A stretch of DNA of 41,442 nucleotides, taken from positions 1-41,442 of the forward strand of contig JAFXYZ010000004.1 in assembly GCA_017541465.1 (NCBI GenBank), in the 5' to 3' direction. This document shows, in pieces, positions 15,500 through 23,816 of the stretch (its first letter is position 1; each line of letters starts with the position of its first letter). The notes under the pieces were generated by a model. That model ran no database searches. It was not told where the DNA came from and worked only from the letters and a program-made list of their open reading frames with translations. The position numbers and the translations under genes were made by a program. The DNA comes from a bacterium. Its GTDB lineage: Bacteria; Cyanobacteriota; Vampirovibrionia; Gastranaerophilales; Gastranaerophilaceae.

Positions 15500-16326
15500 G
15501 TTCGGGAATAGATTTTGAACTTTTGCACGAAGTGAAAAGCCAAAACGGAATTTTGCTCTTTCATGGGCTTACGGGAAGCCCGTTTGAGATGAAAAAGTAC
15601 GGCAACTTTCTGTTTAAGAGCGGCTATGACGTTTATTGCTATTCACTCCCGGGGCATGGCGAAAGGCTAAACGAAATAGAAACCGTTAAATTTCAGGACT
15701 GGTGTGAGTTTGCTCAAGGTAAATATGAGCTTTTAAGAGGGCGGTACGAAAACTTTTTCGTGTCGGGTTTATGCTTAGGGGCGGTGATTTCACTTTATCT
15801 TGCGGAGCATAATCAGGATTTAAACGGAGTTGCCTGTCTTTCAACAACTCTGTTTCTTGACGGGGCTTCAATGCCCTGGTATAAATTCCTTCTTCCCATC
15901 GGGCTCCATACGATTTTGAGATATTATTATACTTTTCCCGAGGACAATTCTCTTGGTGTGAAAAACGAAGATACAAGAAGAAAACTGGCAAAATTAATGG
16001 CAAAAACGACTGTCGGGCTTGATAATTATCCTCTTTCCTGTGTCTATGAGCTTTTAAAACTCTCAAAAAATGTCAGGGCGAATTTAGATAAAATAAAAGT
16101 ACCGATTTTGCTTGTTCATTCGCTCAATGATAATCTGACAAAGGCAAAGAGCGCGAAGATGGTCTATGAGCGCGTATCTTCAGAGATAAAAAAATATGTT
16201 GAAATAGAGGACAGCTATCATATGGTGCTCTATGACAACGAAAAAGAGAGGGTAATGAGGGAGGTTCTTGATTTCCTGACTGTTCTTTCCCTAAAAACTG
16301 ATGAAATGAGGAGGATAGGAGTGTGA
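15496..16326 (+). CDS. Alpha/beta hydrolase with a cysteine nucleophile
   Basis: A 276-residue cytosolic alpha/beta-hydrolase resembling carboxylesterase/monoacylglycerol-lipase proteins. The oxyanion loop is FHGLTGSPFEM (residues 22-32). The nucleophile elbow reads SGLCLGA, with Cys93 where these esterases carry Ser. The other triad members are likely D212 (HSLNDNLT) and H242 (DSYHMVLYD). Cys nucleophiles are known in dienelactone hydrolases. The start is a TTG whose last bases overlap the upstream TGA (TTGA), with GAGG 9 bases before it. Substrate is unknown; the operon context ties it to the aminotransferase. Confidence 0.85.
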   Translation: MSSGIDFELLHEVKSQNGILLFHGLTGSPFEMKKYGNFLFKSGYDVYCYSLPGHGERLNEIETVKFQDWCEFAQGKYELLRGRYENFFVSGLCLGAVISLYLAEHNQDLNGVACLSTTLFLDGASMPWYKFLLPIGLHTILRYYYTFPEDNSLGVKNEDTRRKLAKLMAKTTVGLDNYPLSCVYELLKLSKNVRANLDKIKVPILLVHSLNDNLTKAKSAKMVYERVSSEIKKYVEIEDSYHMVLYDNEKERVMREVLDFLTVLSLKTDEMRRIGV

Positions 16327-16676
16327 TATATCTTCTTTTATCCTCAATATCTATCAATATAGTAACTGCTTTATTGTTTTTAAGGCTATTTCTTATAAAA
16401 GAAAACTCAGAGCCGAAGCAAAAGGCATTTTGGAGCAGTGCCTCGGGGGCTTTTCTTCTTCTCTATCTTATTTCATCTCTTCTAATCTTCATTTGCGGAA
16501 TAATAAAAAAAGATATTTTAATGTCCTCGTTTGTTGTCTTTCTCTTCCTTCCTTTTATAATCGGGAAAACGGCACAGTTTGAGACACTCAGAAAATATCT
16601 TCTTCTTCAGATAATTTCATTTATAATAAGCCTTATCCTTCTTTTGGTAATCTTTTATTTTAGAATTATTGCATAA
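16323..16676 (+). CDS. Small polytopic membrane protein, unknown function
   Basis: A 117-residue protein, almost entirely hydrophobic. Likely transmembrane segments are at about 2-23, 41-62, 67-85 and 92-115, separated by short basic or polar turns (KENSEPKQK, GIIKKD). GTG start at 16323 overlaps the preceding TGA, with a GAGGA/AGGAG ribosome site. No family is recognised. It ends the operon, just before a terminator. Confidence 0.7.
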   Translation: MIYLLLSSISINIVTALLFLRLFLIKENSEPKQKAFWSSASGAFLLLYLISSLLIFICGIIKKDILMSSFVVFLFLPFIIGKTAQFETLRKYLLLQIISFIISLILLLVIFYFRIIA

Positions 16677-16678
16677 AT

Positions 16679-16706
16679 AAAAGAGGTTCCTTTGAACCTC
16701 TTTTGT
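16679..16706 (+). terminator. Intrinsic terminator of the 13448-16676 operon
   Basis: AAAAGAGGTTC-CTTT-GAACCTCTTTT gives an 11-bp perfect stem ending in T4, five bases after the stop. It may also serve the minus strand. Confidence 0.85.
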
Positions 16707-16750
16707 GAATCCTTTTTCAAAATCTTTCTCGTGGTTTTCTTCCCATTTAT

Positions 16751-16939
16751 CTAGTCAAGCAATGTCTCCAAAATGTTTGCGTTTTTAATTGCAAGTGTAT
16801 TTTCTCTTACTTTTTGTCTGTGGATATAAGTTCTTAGCGCTTCTCTGATTAATTCGCTTCTTGTACGATTTTCAGTACCTGCGACTTCATCAATTTTTGT
16901 CAAAAATTCTTCGGGCATTGAAATCAAAACTCTAGCCAT
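16751..16939 (-). CDS. Ribbon-helix-helix DNA-binding protein
   Basis: A 62-residue protein with the CopG/Arc-type fold: beta strand RVLISMPEEFLTKIDEV, then the turn GTENRTRSELIREALRTYI. It should dimerise and bind DNA through the paired N-terminal strands. AGGAAG lies upstream of the ATG. It could be a solitary regulator or an antitoxin; no toxin-like ORF adjoins it. The paired CGTATATA/TATATACG half-sites upstream would suit autoregulation. Confidence 0.8.
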   Translation of the reverse strand: MARVLISMPEEFLTKIDEVAGTENRTRSELIREALRTYIHRQKVRENTLAIKNANILETLLD

Positions 16940-16973
16940 ATTTTCTCGCTTCCTATTTTTAGTAGTTAACTCT

Positions 16974-17028
16974 CGTATATATAATAAAAAAATACTTTCG
17001 TGAAAATTGCTATATTAAGTATATACGT
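16974..17028. promoter_or_regulatory. Possible operator: spaced inverted half-sites upstream of the RHH gene
   Basis: CGTATATA (from 16974) and TATATACG (ending about 17027) form an inverted pair in an AT-rich gap between the RHH gene and the next minus-strand gene. An AGTTAACT palindrome lies nearby. AT-rich chance pairing is possible. Confidence 0.3.
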
Positions 17029-17049
17029 TTGATATTTTTGTAATATATC

Positions 17050-17271
17050 TTAACAAAAATGCGGCAGAAGTTTTAGTTCTTCGTATGTAAGACCGTTTTC
17101 TGATAATTCTTCTCGTGAAAAACCGAAGATGCCGATTAGATGCTGTGCTTCGGGTGTCAGATTATTTGATTTTACGGCTTTAACAACAGATAAAAGAGCA
17201 TCCTCCCTTTTTAAAAGAGTGCCGTTTTCGTTTTTGTTTCTGTTAAAAATTCTTTTCTTTGACTTTCCCAT
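17050..17271 (-). CDS. Small protein of unknown function
   Basis: A 73-residue protein: a strongly basic, Asn-rich N-terminus (GKSKKRIFNRNKNE), a predicted helix at about 22-45, then IGIFGFSREELSENGLTYEELKLLPHF. No domain is recognised. It is upstream of the ribbon-helix-helix gene in the same direction but separated by 110 bp, so it is not clearly a partner. The SD is weak. Confidence 0.5.
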   Translation of the reverse strand: MGKSKKRIFNRNKNENGTLLKREDALLSVVKAVKSNNLTPEAQHLIGIFGFSREELSENGLTYEELKLLPHFC

Positions 17272-17408
17272 ACAACCAAATTAAATTTCTTTTCAGACCT
17301 TTATTTTACTCTCAAAAGGTTTTTGAAACAATATCATGTAAACTTTTTGAAAGAATTTTTATTTATGAGAGGGGGGATGATATTATATTAATTATTAAAG
17401 GACAATAT

Positions 17409-18968
17409 ATGCGAAGAACGTGCACAAAAAGAGAGATAGGATTTTTTATTGTTTTAATACTTTTTTGCACTGCAAGATGTCTCTTTCGCTGTTTTCCCGA
17501 TTACGATTTATGGAACAGGCTTATAGTCGGAAGTGCTATTCTTGACGGCTTTTTGTTTATGAGAGAGGATATTTTCTCTTATATCCCTGCCGCCCACCCC
17601 TTAATCGACCATGAATGGGGCGCAAGTGTCATTTTCTATTCGGTTTTTAAATTTTTTCACCAGAACGGACTTCTCTTTTTAAAATGTCTCGTTAATATAG
17701 GGACAATGTTTTTAATATATAAAACAATAGCCCTCAGGAAGCCGAAGAGCGCGCCTCCATATAATCTCTTTTTATATGCGCTTGCTTTTATGGCAGCTTC
17801 TTATGTCCTCTGCGCAACCATAAGATGCCAGATTTTTTCGTTCTTCTTCTTTGCCCTGTTTTTGTATCTGCTTGAAAAAACGCGCTCAGGGGAGTTTAAA
17901 CACTGGTGGCTCTTTCCTCTCATTACGGTGTTCTGGATAAATATTCACGCCGGGTGCGTTGCCGGGATAGGAATGATTTTTCTCTATTTAATCGGCGAAA
18001 AGCTGAACGGAAAAAAGGTTGATTTCTATTTAAAAGCCTTTATTTCCTCCTGTCTTGTTACTCTTATAACCCCTCTCGGGCTTGAGTTTGTACTCTTTCT
18101 CTTTAAATCGCTTTCGATGAACAGAGAGATGATTTCAGAATGGCAGAGCACTTTTAACTCTTCTCATTCTTATATCTATTTTAAAATCTATTTCTTTTTG
18201 ATGACTTTTACCGCTTTTTATAAGCTGATAAAAACTTTTATTTTAAAGCAAAATACAGATTGGACAAAATGGATAGTCTTTGCGGTGGTCTTTTACCTCT
18301 CTGTTGCTCACATGAAGCACCAGCCTCTCTTTGTTTTTGCGACAATGATACTTTTCTACGATGATTTCTATGAGGTTTTAAGAGATTATTCGGGGAAAAT
18401 CAGCGATAAAATAACCGAAAAAATGGTCGCCGTTAAAGAGTTTATTGTGTATGGAGCTGTAATTGCCCTTAGCATGGTTATGCTTCTTCCCTATCATCAT
18501 CTGATAAATCTGACCTATTCCGATTATCCTTATCGTGCGATAGAGTTTATCAGAATTAATAATTTAAGGGGAAATTTGTTTACTCCGTTTAAATTCGGCT
18601 CCTATGCCGCCTACAAGCTCTTTCCCTATAACAAAATCGGACTTGACGGGCGGTTTGAAATTCTATTTGAGCCTGATTTATACTATGCTTCAAATAATTT
18701 CTTCCTTAAACAGGGGGAACACTGGGCGGATATAATCGAGGTTTATCCTCCCGACCTTCTTTTAATCGAAAAAAATTACCCCGTTTATGATACAATTTTA
18801 AATATGCCTGAGTGGGCGCTTGCTTTTGAGGATAACTCGGTTGGTGTTTTTGTTTCGGCAAAACTAAAGAAAGACAGTTACCTTCAGCCTTCATCAGACA
18901 GAGAATATTATGAAAAAAATATGTTTGGTAAGAATTTTGAATTTAGCAAAAGGGCGGAGAGAAATTGA
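17409..18968 (+). CDS. Polytopic membrane protein, GT-C-like, paralogue 1
   Basis: About 519 residues, starting at the ATG at 17409 (MRRTCTKREI) with AAAGGAC upstream; an in-frame extension to 17259 overlaps the promoter and a divergent gene. About 10-11 transmembrane helices lie in the first 370 residues. The first extramembrane loop holds DYDLWNRLIVG, then EDIFSY and DHEWGASV, the acidic-rich loop arrangement seen in GT-C type glycosyltransferases and related polytopic proteins. The soluble C-terminus has FGSYAAYKLFP, LDGRFE and YPPDLLLIEKNYPVY. Activity is inferred weakly. It is tandem with a close paralogue, which overlaps it by four bases. Confidence 0.75.
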   Translation: MRRTCTKREIGFFIVLILFCTARCLFRCFPDYDLWNRLIVGSAILDGFLFMREDIFSYIPAAHPLIDHEWGASVIFYSVFKFFHQNGLLFLKCLVNIGTMFLIYKTIALRKPKSAPPYNLFLYALAFMAASYVLCATIRCQIFSFFFFALFLYLLEKTRSGEFKHWWLFPLITVFWINIHAGCVAGIGMIFLYLIGEKLNGKKVDFYLKAFISSCLVTLITPLGLEFVLFLFKSLSMNREMISEWQSTFNSSHSYIYFKIYFFLMTFTAFYKLIKTFILKQNTDWTKWIVFAVVFYLSVAHMKHQPLFVFATMILFYDDFYEVLRDYSGKISDKITEKMVAVKEFIVYGAVIALSMVMLLPYHHLINLTYSDYPYRAIEFIRINNLRGNLFTPFKFGSYAAYKLFPYNKIGLDGRFEILFEPDLYYASNNFFLKQGEHWADIIEVYPPDLLLIEKNYPVYDTILNMPEWALAFEDNSVGVFVSAKLKKDSYLQPSSDREYYEKNMFGKNFEFSKRAERN

Positions 18969-20545
18969 TTAAATCAGTTGATAAGAGAGCGGTTATATTT
19001 TTTGTTGTACTTTTTATCCTGTGTCTTGCAAGATGCACCTTCAGGTGTTTTCCCGATAATGATTTATGGGCAAGACTACTGGTTGGGAGCGGGGTTATTG
19101 ATGGTTTCGGGATAATGAAGCAAGATTTGTTTTCGTATCTTCCCACAAACCCTGTATGGTACGACCACGAATGGGGCGCAAGTGTATTTATTTATGCCTT
19201 CTTTGCGATGTTTCAGAAGTACGGGCTTCTTCTCTTAAAAACTCTTCTGACGTTTGCAATAATGGTTTTATGTTTTAAAACGATAAAACTCAGAGAACCG
19301 AAGTTTACCCATCCGTATAATCTTTTCTTTTATGTTCTTATTTTTCTGGGTTCTTCGTATGTTTTTAACGGAACGGTCAGATGTCATTTGTTCTCGTTCT
19401 TCTTCTTTTCTCTCTTTTTGTATCTGCTTGAGAGGGTGAGGATAAAAGGCTTTCGCCACTGGTGGGTTTTCCCTCTTCTGATGTTTTTCTGGGTAAATAT
19501 CCACGGGGGCTGTGTCTCGGGACTCGGGCTTTTGGGCATGTATCTTGTCGGCGAACTATTAAATAAAAAACCTGTTTCTCTCTATTTAAAAGCCCTTCTT
19601 ACGTCATGCCTTGTACTCTTTATAAACCCCTGGGGCGCAGGGTACGTTGTCTTCCTGTTTAAAGCAACGACAATGGCAAGAGATTTGATTTTGGAGTGGG
19701 GAGGAACTTTCGAGAATAATCAGACTTACTATTATTTTAAAGCATATATGTTCCTGATGTGTTTTGTCGGTTTATTAAAACTCATAAAGACTTTTATTAA
19801 AAAACAGAATTTTGATTGGACAAAGTGGATAGTTTTGGCGGTAACTCTTTATCTTTCAATAGCTCATATCAAACACCAGCCCTTCTTTGTTCTGGCTTCC
19901 GGTGTGTTCCTCTATGATGATTTCTATGAACTCTTCGGCGGCTGCGCAAGAGCGGTTTTAAATAAAATTCCGAATATGTCAGATAAGATTATCGGCAGAC
20001 TTATTTTAATAAAAGATATTTTTATTTATTTTCTTGTAATCTGGTTTTCGCTTATTCTTCTCACCTCGTTTAAAACGGCAATTTCCTTTAAAGATACGGC
20101 ATATCCTTATTATGCTGTTGAGTTTATAAAACAGAATAATCTTCAGGGAAAATTATTTACTAATTTTGACTGGGGTTCTTATGCCTCCTATAAACTTTAT
20201 CCTTACGTGAAAACCGCTATGGACGGGCGTTACGAGGAATGTTTCGATCCCGAATTAATTTTTAAAATGAACAGCTTTCACATGTTGAATAATGACCATT
20301 GGTATGATATAATAGAAATGTATCCACCGGATATAATGGTCATCGAAAAAAAATATCCCGTTTATAAGGAACTTTTGAAGAAAACGGGCTGGTTTCTCGT
20401 CTTTGAAAATAACTTATCGGGTGTGTTTGTTTCGGAAAAGCTGAAGAAGGACAAATACATATATCCGCCGTCGGATATAGATTATTACAATCGGACAATG
20501 TTTGACAAACAATTCAGTTTTGTTAAGAGAATAAAAAAGGAGTAA
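18965..20545 (+). CDS. Polytopic membrane protein, GT-C-like, paralogue 2
   Basis: A 526-residue protein aligning end to end with the preceding gene: LARCTFRCFPDNDLWARLL, QDLFSYLP, YDHEWGASVF, then HQPFFVLASGVFLYDDFYELF, FDWGSYASYKLYP, MDGRYEE and YPPDIMVIEKKYPVYKE. It has the same helix pattern. It starts at a TTG overlapping the upstream TGA, with GGAG five bases before, so translation is coupled. The two may form a heteromer or have diverged in specificity. The lipid- or sugar-linked substrate is unknown. Confidence 0.75.
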   Translation: MIKSVDKRAVIFFVVLFILCLARCTFRCFPDNDLWARLLVGSGVIDGFGIMKQDLFSYLPTNPVWYDHEWGASVFIYAFFAMFQKYGLLLLKTLLTFAIMVLCFKTIKLREPKFTHPYNLFFYVLIFLGSSYVFNGTVRCHLFSFFFFSLFLYLLERVRIKGFRHWWVFPLLMFFWVNIHGGCVSGLGLLGMYLVGELLNKKPVSLYLKALLTSCLVLFINPWGAGYVVFLFKATTMARDLILEWGGTFENNQTYYYFKAYMFLMCFVGLLKLIKTFIKKQNFDWTKWIVLAVTLYLSIAHIKHQPFFVLASGVFLYDDFYELFGGCARAVLNKIPNMSDKIIGRLILIKDIFIYFLVIWFSLILLTSFKTAISFKDTAYPYYAVEFIKQNNLQGKLFTNFDWGSYASYKLYPYVKTAMDGRYEECFDPELIFKMNSFHMLNNDHWYDIIEMYPPDIMVIEKKYPVYKELLKKTGWFLVFENNLSGVFVSEKLKKDKYIYPPSDIDYYNRTMFDKQFSFVKRIKKE

Positions 20546-20548
20546 AGT

Positions 20549-21109
20549 ATGCTAGTTGCACCGCTATCAGTTTCGACACCTTTAAGACCGATTAGGAAAT
20601 GGGGGACGACACCGACGTTTGCGGGGCGATCATCATATCAGACACAAAGGGAGCGGGAATATTTAAACGCAACACTATCCCGAGTGTCCGACCTGACACC
20701 AAAAGGCGGAGTGGGCTTTGGCGATACCCTGGAAAACCTCAGAGCGCGTGATTTTAAGACCTACGAAGCCGTGATTACAACCCTTGGTTCTATGCCTGAT
20801 AACTTTACAATGAAATATTCTGCCCTCGATTGTTGTTACTCCTCCCTAGCCTCATCAAGATGTGTCGGTTTAAAAGTTGATTTTGATATTATTTCTGCCG
20901 ACAAAACAAAGCACTATAATGCGACTGAAGAACAGTACGGAAACAGACTTAATCCAAAATATATCGCATCAAACGTTATTGTCGCAAATACCGTAGAGTA
21001 CCTCAAAAACAGACACACTCTTTCTAATCAGAATATAAATAACCTCCAGACCATGCAGAGGTATTTAGCCAAAAATTGTTCCACCCAAAATTATGTGCCC
21101 GTCTATTAA
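20549..21109 (+). CDS. Uncharacterised protein with N-terminal TFAG motif
   Basis: A 186-residue protein with a strong SD (AAAAAGGAG) before the ATG, four bases after the upstream stop region. Residues 1-30 are Pro/Thr/Arg-rich and contain TPTFAGRS, like the ISFKG/VSFGK motifs of the 3300 and 4271 genes. The rest is soluble and mixed alpha/beta with CCYSSLASSRCVG in the middle; no family is recognised. Its last 45 bases overlap the convergent mnmA gene. Confidence 0.65.
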   Translation: MLVAPLSVSTPLRPIRKWGTTPTFAGRSSYQTQREREYLNATLSRVSDLTPKGGVGFGDTLENLRARDFKTYEAVITTLGSMPDNFTMKYSALDCCYSSLASSRCVGLKVDFDIISADKTKHYNATEEQYGNRLNPKYIASNVIVANTVEYLKNRHTLSNQNINNLQTMQRYLAKNCSTQNYVPVY

Positions 21110-22105
21110 ATCATAGACAACGGCAATCTGCCCTTTTGACTGGATAAGCGCAGGCTCATCAAGAGTTATTTTTGCACTGTCGCCGTTTAAAGTTATGTCC
21201 GCTTCCCTAAGAGGCATGTTGTATCTTATTTTGACCTTCGCTCTGAAGGTGGTTTCTTTCGGGGTTTCAAAGAAATTTATATTTGAAATATTGATTTCGT
21301 TAATCATCGTTTCTGATTTCGGGGCAAGATAAACAGTATTTGTTTCAGTGTCAATTTCTCTTACGTATAAAGGCTCTGTATAAGCGACATTCAGCCCTTT
21401 TCTCTGCCCTAAAGTAAAACGGTAAAACCCTGAATGCTCACCGACTTTTTTATTTGAAGGATAAAGTCTTATATCCCCTTGTTTTTCTTCAAAATGGTCT
21501 GAAATAAATTCCCCCGTTGTCATCGGGCGCTGGATGAAGCAGATATCCTGGCTTTCTTTTGCGCTCTTTGTCGGAAGTTCATTATTTTTAGCTATTTCCT
21601 TAACCTCCTCTTTTGTTAAACCCGAGAGAGGAAAAATCGTTCTTGAAAGCTGCTCCTGAGATAAACCATAGAGGAAATAAAGCTGGTCTTTTTTTATGTC
21701 TTTTGCGGGGTAGAGCTTATATCTTCCCCCTTCTTCTTTTATTGTTGCATAATGCCCTGTTGCGATAAAATCACAATGGAGTTCATTAACCGCATAATCG
21801 AGCAATTTGCCCCACTTTATTTTTCTGTTGCATTTGCAGCAGGGGTTTGGAGTATCGCCTGTTTCATAAGAGTGAAGAAAATATTTGATAACCTCCTCCT
21901 CAAACTCTTTTGTCAGGTCGAGGGTGTAGTGTTCAATATTTAAAAAATCGGCAACGGCTTTTGCATTTATCTGGGGTGTATAGTTATCCTGATTTAACAG
22001 TTTTGCCGTCAGTCCGATGACCTCATAGCCCTCTTTTAAAAGCAAAAAGGCGCTTACCGAACTGTCAACTCCGCCCGAGAGCATAACCGCAACTCTTTTT
22101 TTCAT
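21065..22105 (-). CDS. mnmA: tRNA-specific 2-thiouridylase MnmA
   Basis: A 346-residue enzyme making s2U34 in tRNA-Lys/Glu/Gln. The PP-loop SGGVDSS (10-16) adenylates U34; the catalytic cysteines are C89 (TPNPCCKCN) and C189 (SQDICFI). GHYA and LYFLYGLSQ are also typical, and the C-terminal beta-barrel has FTLGQRKGLNV. The ATG at 22105 has GGAG nine bases upstream; the TTG 15 bases earlier contains that SD. Its 3' end overlaps the convergent 20549 gene. It diverges from ctpA. Confidence 0.96.
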   Translation of the reverse strand: MKKRVAVMLSGGVDSSVSAFLLLKEGYEVIGLTAKLLNQDNYTPQINAKAVADFLNIEHYTLDLTKEFEEEVIKYFLHSYETGDTPNPCCKCNRKIKWGKLLDYAVNELHCDFIATGHYATIKEEGGRYKLYPAKDIKKDQLYFLYGLSQEQLSRTIFPLSGLTKEEVKEIAKNNELPTKSAKESQDICFIQRPMTTGEFISDHFEEKQGDIRLYPSNKKVGEHSGFYRFTLGQRKGLNVAYTEPLYVREIDTETNTVYLAPKSETMINEINISNINFFETPKETTFRAKVKIRYNMPLREADITLNGDSAKITLDEPALIQSKGQIAVVYDLIDGHIILGGTIFG

Positions 22106-22203
22106 ATCTTTTTTCTCCAAACTATTCAGATTTTAACAGATAATACCTCAAAATGAAACATTATTTTTGTTTTTCCGTCATGTTATCTATATTGAAGAAA
22201 TGC

Positions 22204-22232
22204 TTGCTTTTATCTCACAGGACTTTTATAAT
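22204..22232 (+). promoter_or_regulatory. ctpA promoter
   Basis: TTGCTT (22204-22209), a 17-bp spacer and TATAAT (22227-22232). A second TATAAT at 22239-22244 lies just before the SD. Confidence 0.65.
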
Positions 22233-22255
22233 GGAAGTATAATAAGGAGAATATT

Positions 22256-23473
22256 TTGCCGAAATTTCATAAAAGAACATTCATATATTGTTTAGCGGTT
22301 TTGTTTATATGTTTATCGCTCAATCCTCAGGTTTATTCAAAGTCTTTAGAGGATTTGGCGCTTTACCACCAGGCATGGAAGCTGGTTAATACAAAATTTG
22401 TCGATCAGACAAATAATAATCAGGATTGGGCAAAATGGGAAAATAAGTATGATAGCCAGATTCAGTCGCCCGAGGATGCCTATGTTGCCATTGATACTAT
22501 GGTGGCAAGCCTGAATGATCCTTATACAAGATTTTTAAAGCCAAAAGACTTTGAAGAAGAAACAAACTCAATAAGAGGTTCCCTGAAGGGTATCGGTGTT
22601 CAGATTACGGAAAGAGACGGAAAGATTATTGTACTCTCGCCTCTTGAAGATACTCCCGCGGAAAGGGCAGGGCTTCAGCCTGATGATGAAATTCTTTCTA
22701 TTGACGGGGTTTCTACAAAGGGTATGAATATAACAAAAGCCTCTGACAGAATAAGAGGTAAAAAAGGCACGACCGTTAACCTTCTCATTAAACGTGCAAA
22801 TACCCCGAACAGAATTTATACCATCGAACGTGATGAAATAAACCTCAAATCCGTTTCCACAAAACCCCTGTTTGATACAACAAAGGTGGATAATGAAATC
22901 GGATATATAAGACTGTCCTCATTTATCAGCAGAAATGCTGCAACGGAGTTCAGAACAGCGCTTGAAAAGTATTCCGATAAAAAAGGTATTATTATTGATT
23001 TAAGGTCTAATTCAGGCGGTCTTTTAACAAATGCGGTATTAATCGCGGATATGTTTTTAAACGGCGAAATTATCGTTGCAACCGTTGACAGAGACGGATA
23101 TAAAGATACCTGCCGTTCTTCAAAAAAATATGTTTCCGATAAACCCCTTGTAGTTTTAATCAATAAAGGCTCGGCATCCGCGAGCGAAATTTTATCAGGT
23201 GCTCTGAAAGATAACCAGAGAGCTTTGTTGGTCGGTGAAAATACTTTTGGTAAAGGTGTTGTTCAGGAAGTCAACAAAATGAACGGGGGCTCAGGGATGA
23301 ATATAACAATTCAAAAATACCTTACCCCTAACGGAACAGACATAGACAAAAAAGGTATTGCACCTGATGTCGAGGTTAAACTCACTGTTGATGACGTGAA
23401 GAAAAAGAACGATACTCAGTTTAACAAGGCGCAGGAGCTCTTAAAAAGAATGATAACTGCTCAGCAGTCATAA
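22256..23473 (+). CDS. ctpA: C-terminal processing peptidase (S41 family)
   Basis: A 405-residue exported serine protease. Residues 1-28 are a signal peptide (basic start, hydrophobic 9-22). A PDZ domain spans about 108-195 (GIGVQITERDG, ERAGLQPDDEILSIDG). The S41 core follows: IGYIRLSSF, IIIDLRSNSGG, NKGSASASEI with likely nucleophile S308, and GENTFGKGVVQ with K333 as general base. S41 proteases cut exported proteins at their C-termini; in cyanobacteria one form matures the D1 protein, which is not expected here. The start is TTG, with AAGGAG seven bases upstream. It is monocistronic and followed by repeats. Confidence 0.94.
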   Translation: MPKFHKRTFIYCLAVLFICLSLNPQVYSKSLEDLALYHQAWKLVNTKFVDQTNNNQDWAKWENKYDSQIQSPEDAYVAIDTMVASLNDPYTRFLKPKDFEEETNSIRGSLKGIGVQITERDGKIIVLSPLEDTPAERAGLQPDDEILSIDGVSTKGMNITKASDRIRGKKGTTVNLLIKRANTPNRIYTIERDEINLKSVSTKPLFDTTKVDNEIGYIRLSSFISRNAATEFRTALEKYSDKKGIIIDLRSNSGGLLTNAVLIADMFLNGEIIVATVDRDGYKDTCRSSKKYVSDKPLVVLINKGSASASEILSGALKDNQRALLVGENTFGKGVVQEVNKMNGGSGMNITIQKYLTPNGTDIDKKGIAPDVEVKLTVDDVKKKNDTQFNKAQELLKRMITAQQS

Positions 23474-23510
23474 TTTCTGATTATGCCGAGAAATAATGCA
23501 GGGTAGCAAC

Positions 23511-23532
23511 GTAGGGTAGACTTTAGTCTGCC
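23511..23532 (+). repeat. REP-like element, GTAG head plus hairpin (copy 3)
   Basis: GTAG (23511-23514) then GGTAGACT-TT-AGTCTGCC (23515-23532), an 8-bp stem with one G-T wobble. It differs by one base from copy 1 at 1262-1283, which lies more than 22 kb away. Confidence 0.7.
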
Positions 23533-23579
23533 AAAAGATTTATATTCCTGCCTGACAAATTATTTATATTTATTTTATT

Positions 23580-23605
23580 AACTTTCTTGTACCGACAAGA
23601 AAGTT
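23580..23605. repeat. Perfect 11-bp inverted repeat
   Basis: AACTTTCTTGT (23580-23590) and ACAAGAAAGTT (23595-23605) with an ACCG loop. It could be a ctpA terminator-like hairpin, but it has no T run and belongs to a larger repeat-rich gap. Confidence 0.65.
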
Positions 23606-23617
23606 ACAAAGAAACTC

Positions 23618-23744
23618 TCGACCTGAACTCCGTTCGCTAATAATTTGTAATTGTTTTACCCAAGCTCGCAAACTCGCTTCGCTCAAACAGTGCGAGCGCA
23701 TCCCTGTAAAACAAAACAATTATTGCTCACTCCGTTATGGTCGA
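23618..23744. repeat. Nested imperfect inverted repeat of 127 bp
   Basis: The outer arms are TCGACC (23618-23623) and GGTCGA (23739-23744). The middle arms are an AATTGTTTTAC-like block (about 23649-23659) and GTAAAACAAAACAAT (23706-23720). The inner arms are GCTCGCA (23664-23670) and TGCGAGC (23691-23697). ACTCCGTT is directly repeated near both ends (23627, 23729). It is non-coding and more GC-rich at its centre than its surroundings, as a small non-autonomous mobile element might be. The rest of the 23474-23816 gap shows no gene. Confidence 0.5.
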
Positions 23745-23816
23745 TTTTTAATTAATATGAAATTATAAAAAACAAACTGTAAGTTTTGCATTCTTGCCTA
23801 AAGAATACCGGACAAA

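Noticed and set aside
16751-17271. Toxin-antitoxin pair of the RHH gene and the 73-residue gene
   Set aside because: They are 110 bp apart, and the larger protein shows no toxin-like motif.
23580-23744. CRISPR-like repeat
   Set aside because: No regularly spaced direct repeats; the structure is inverted and single copy here.
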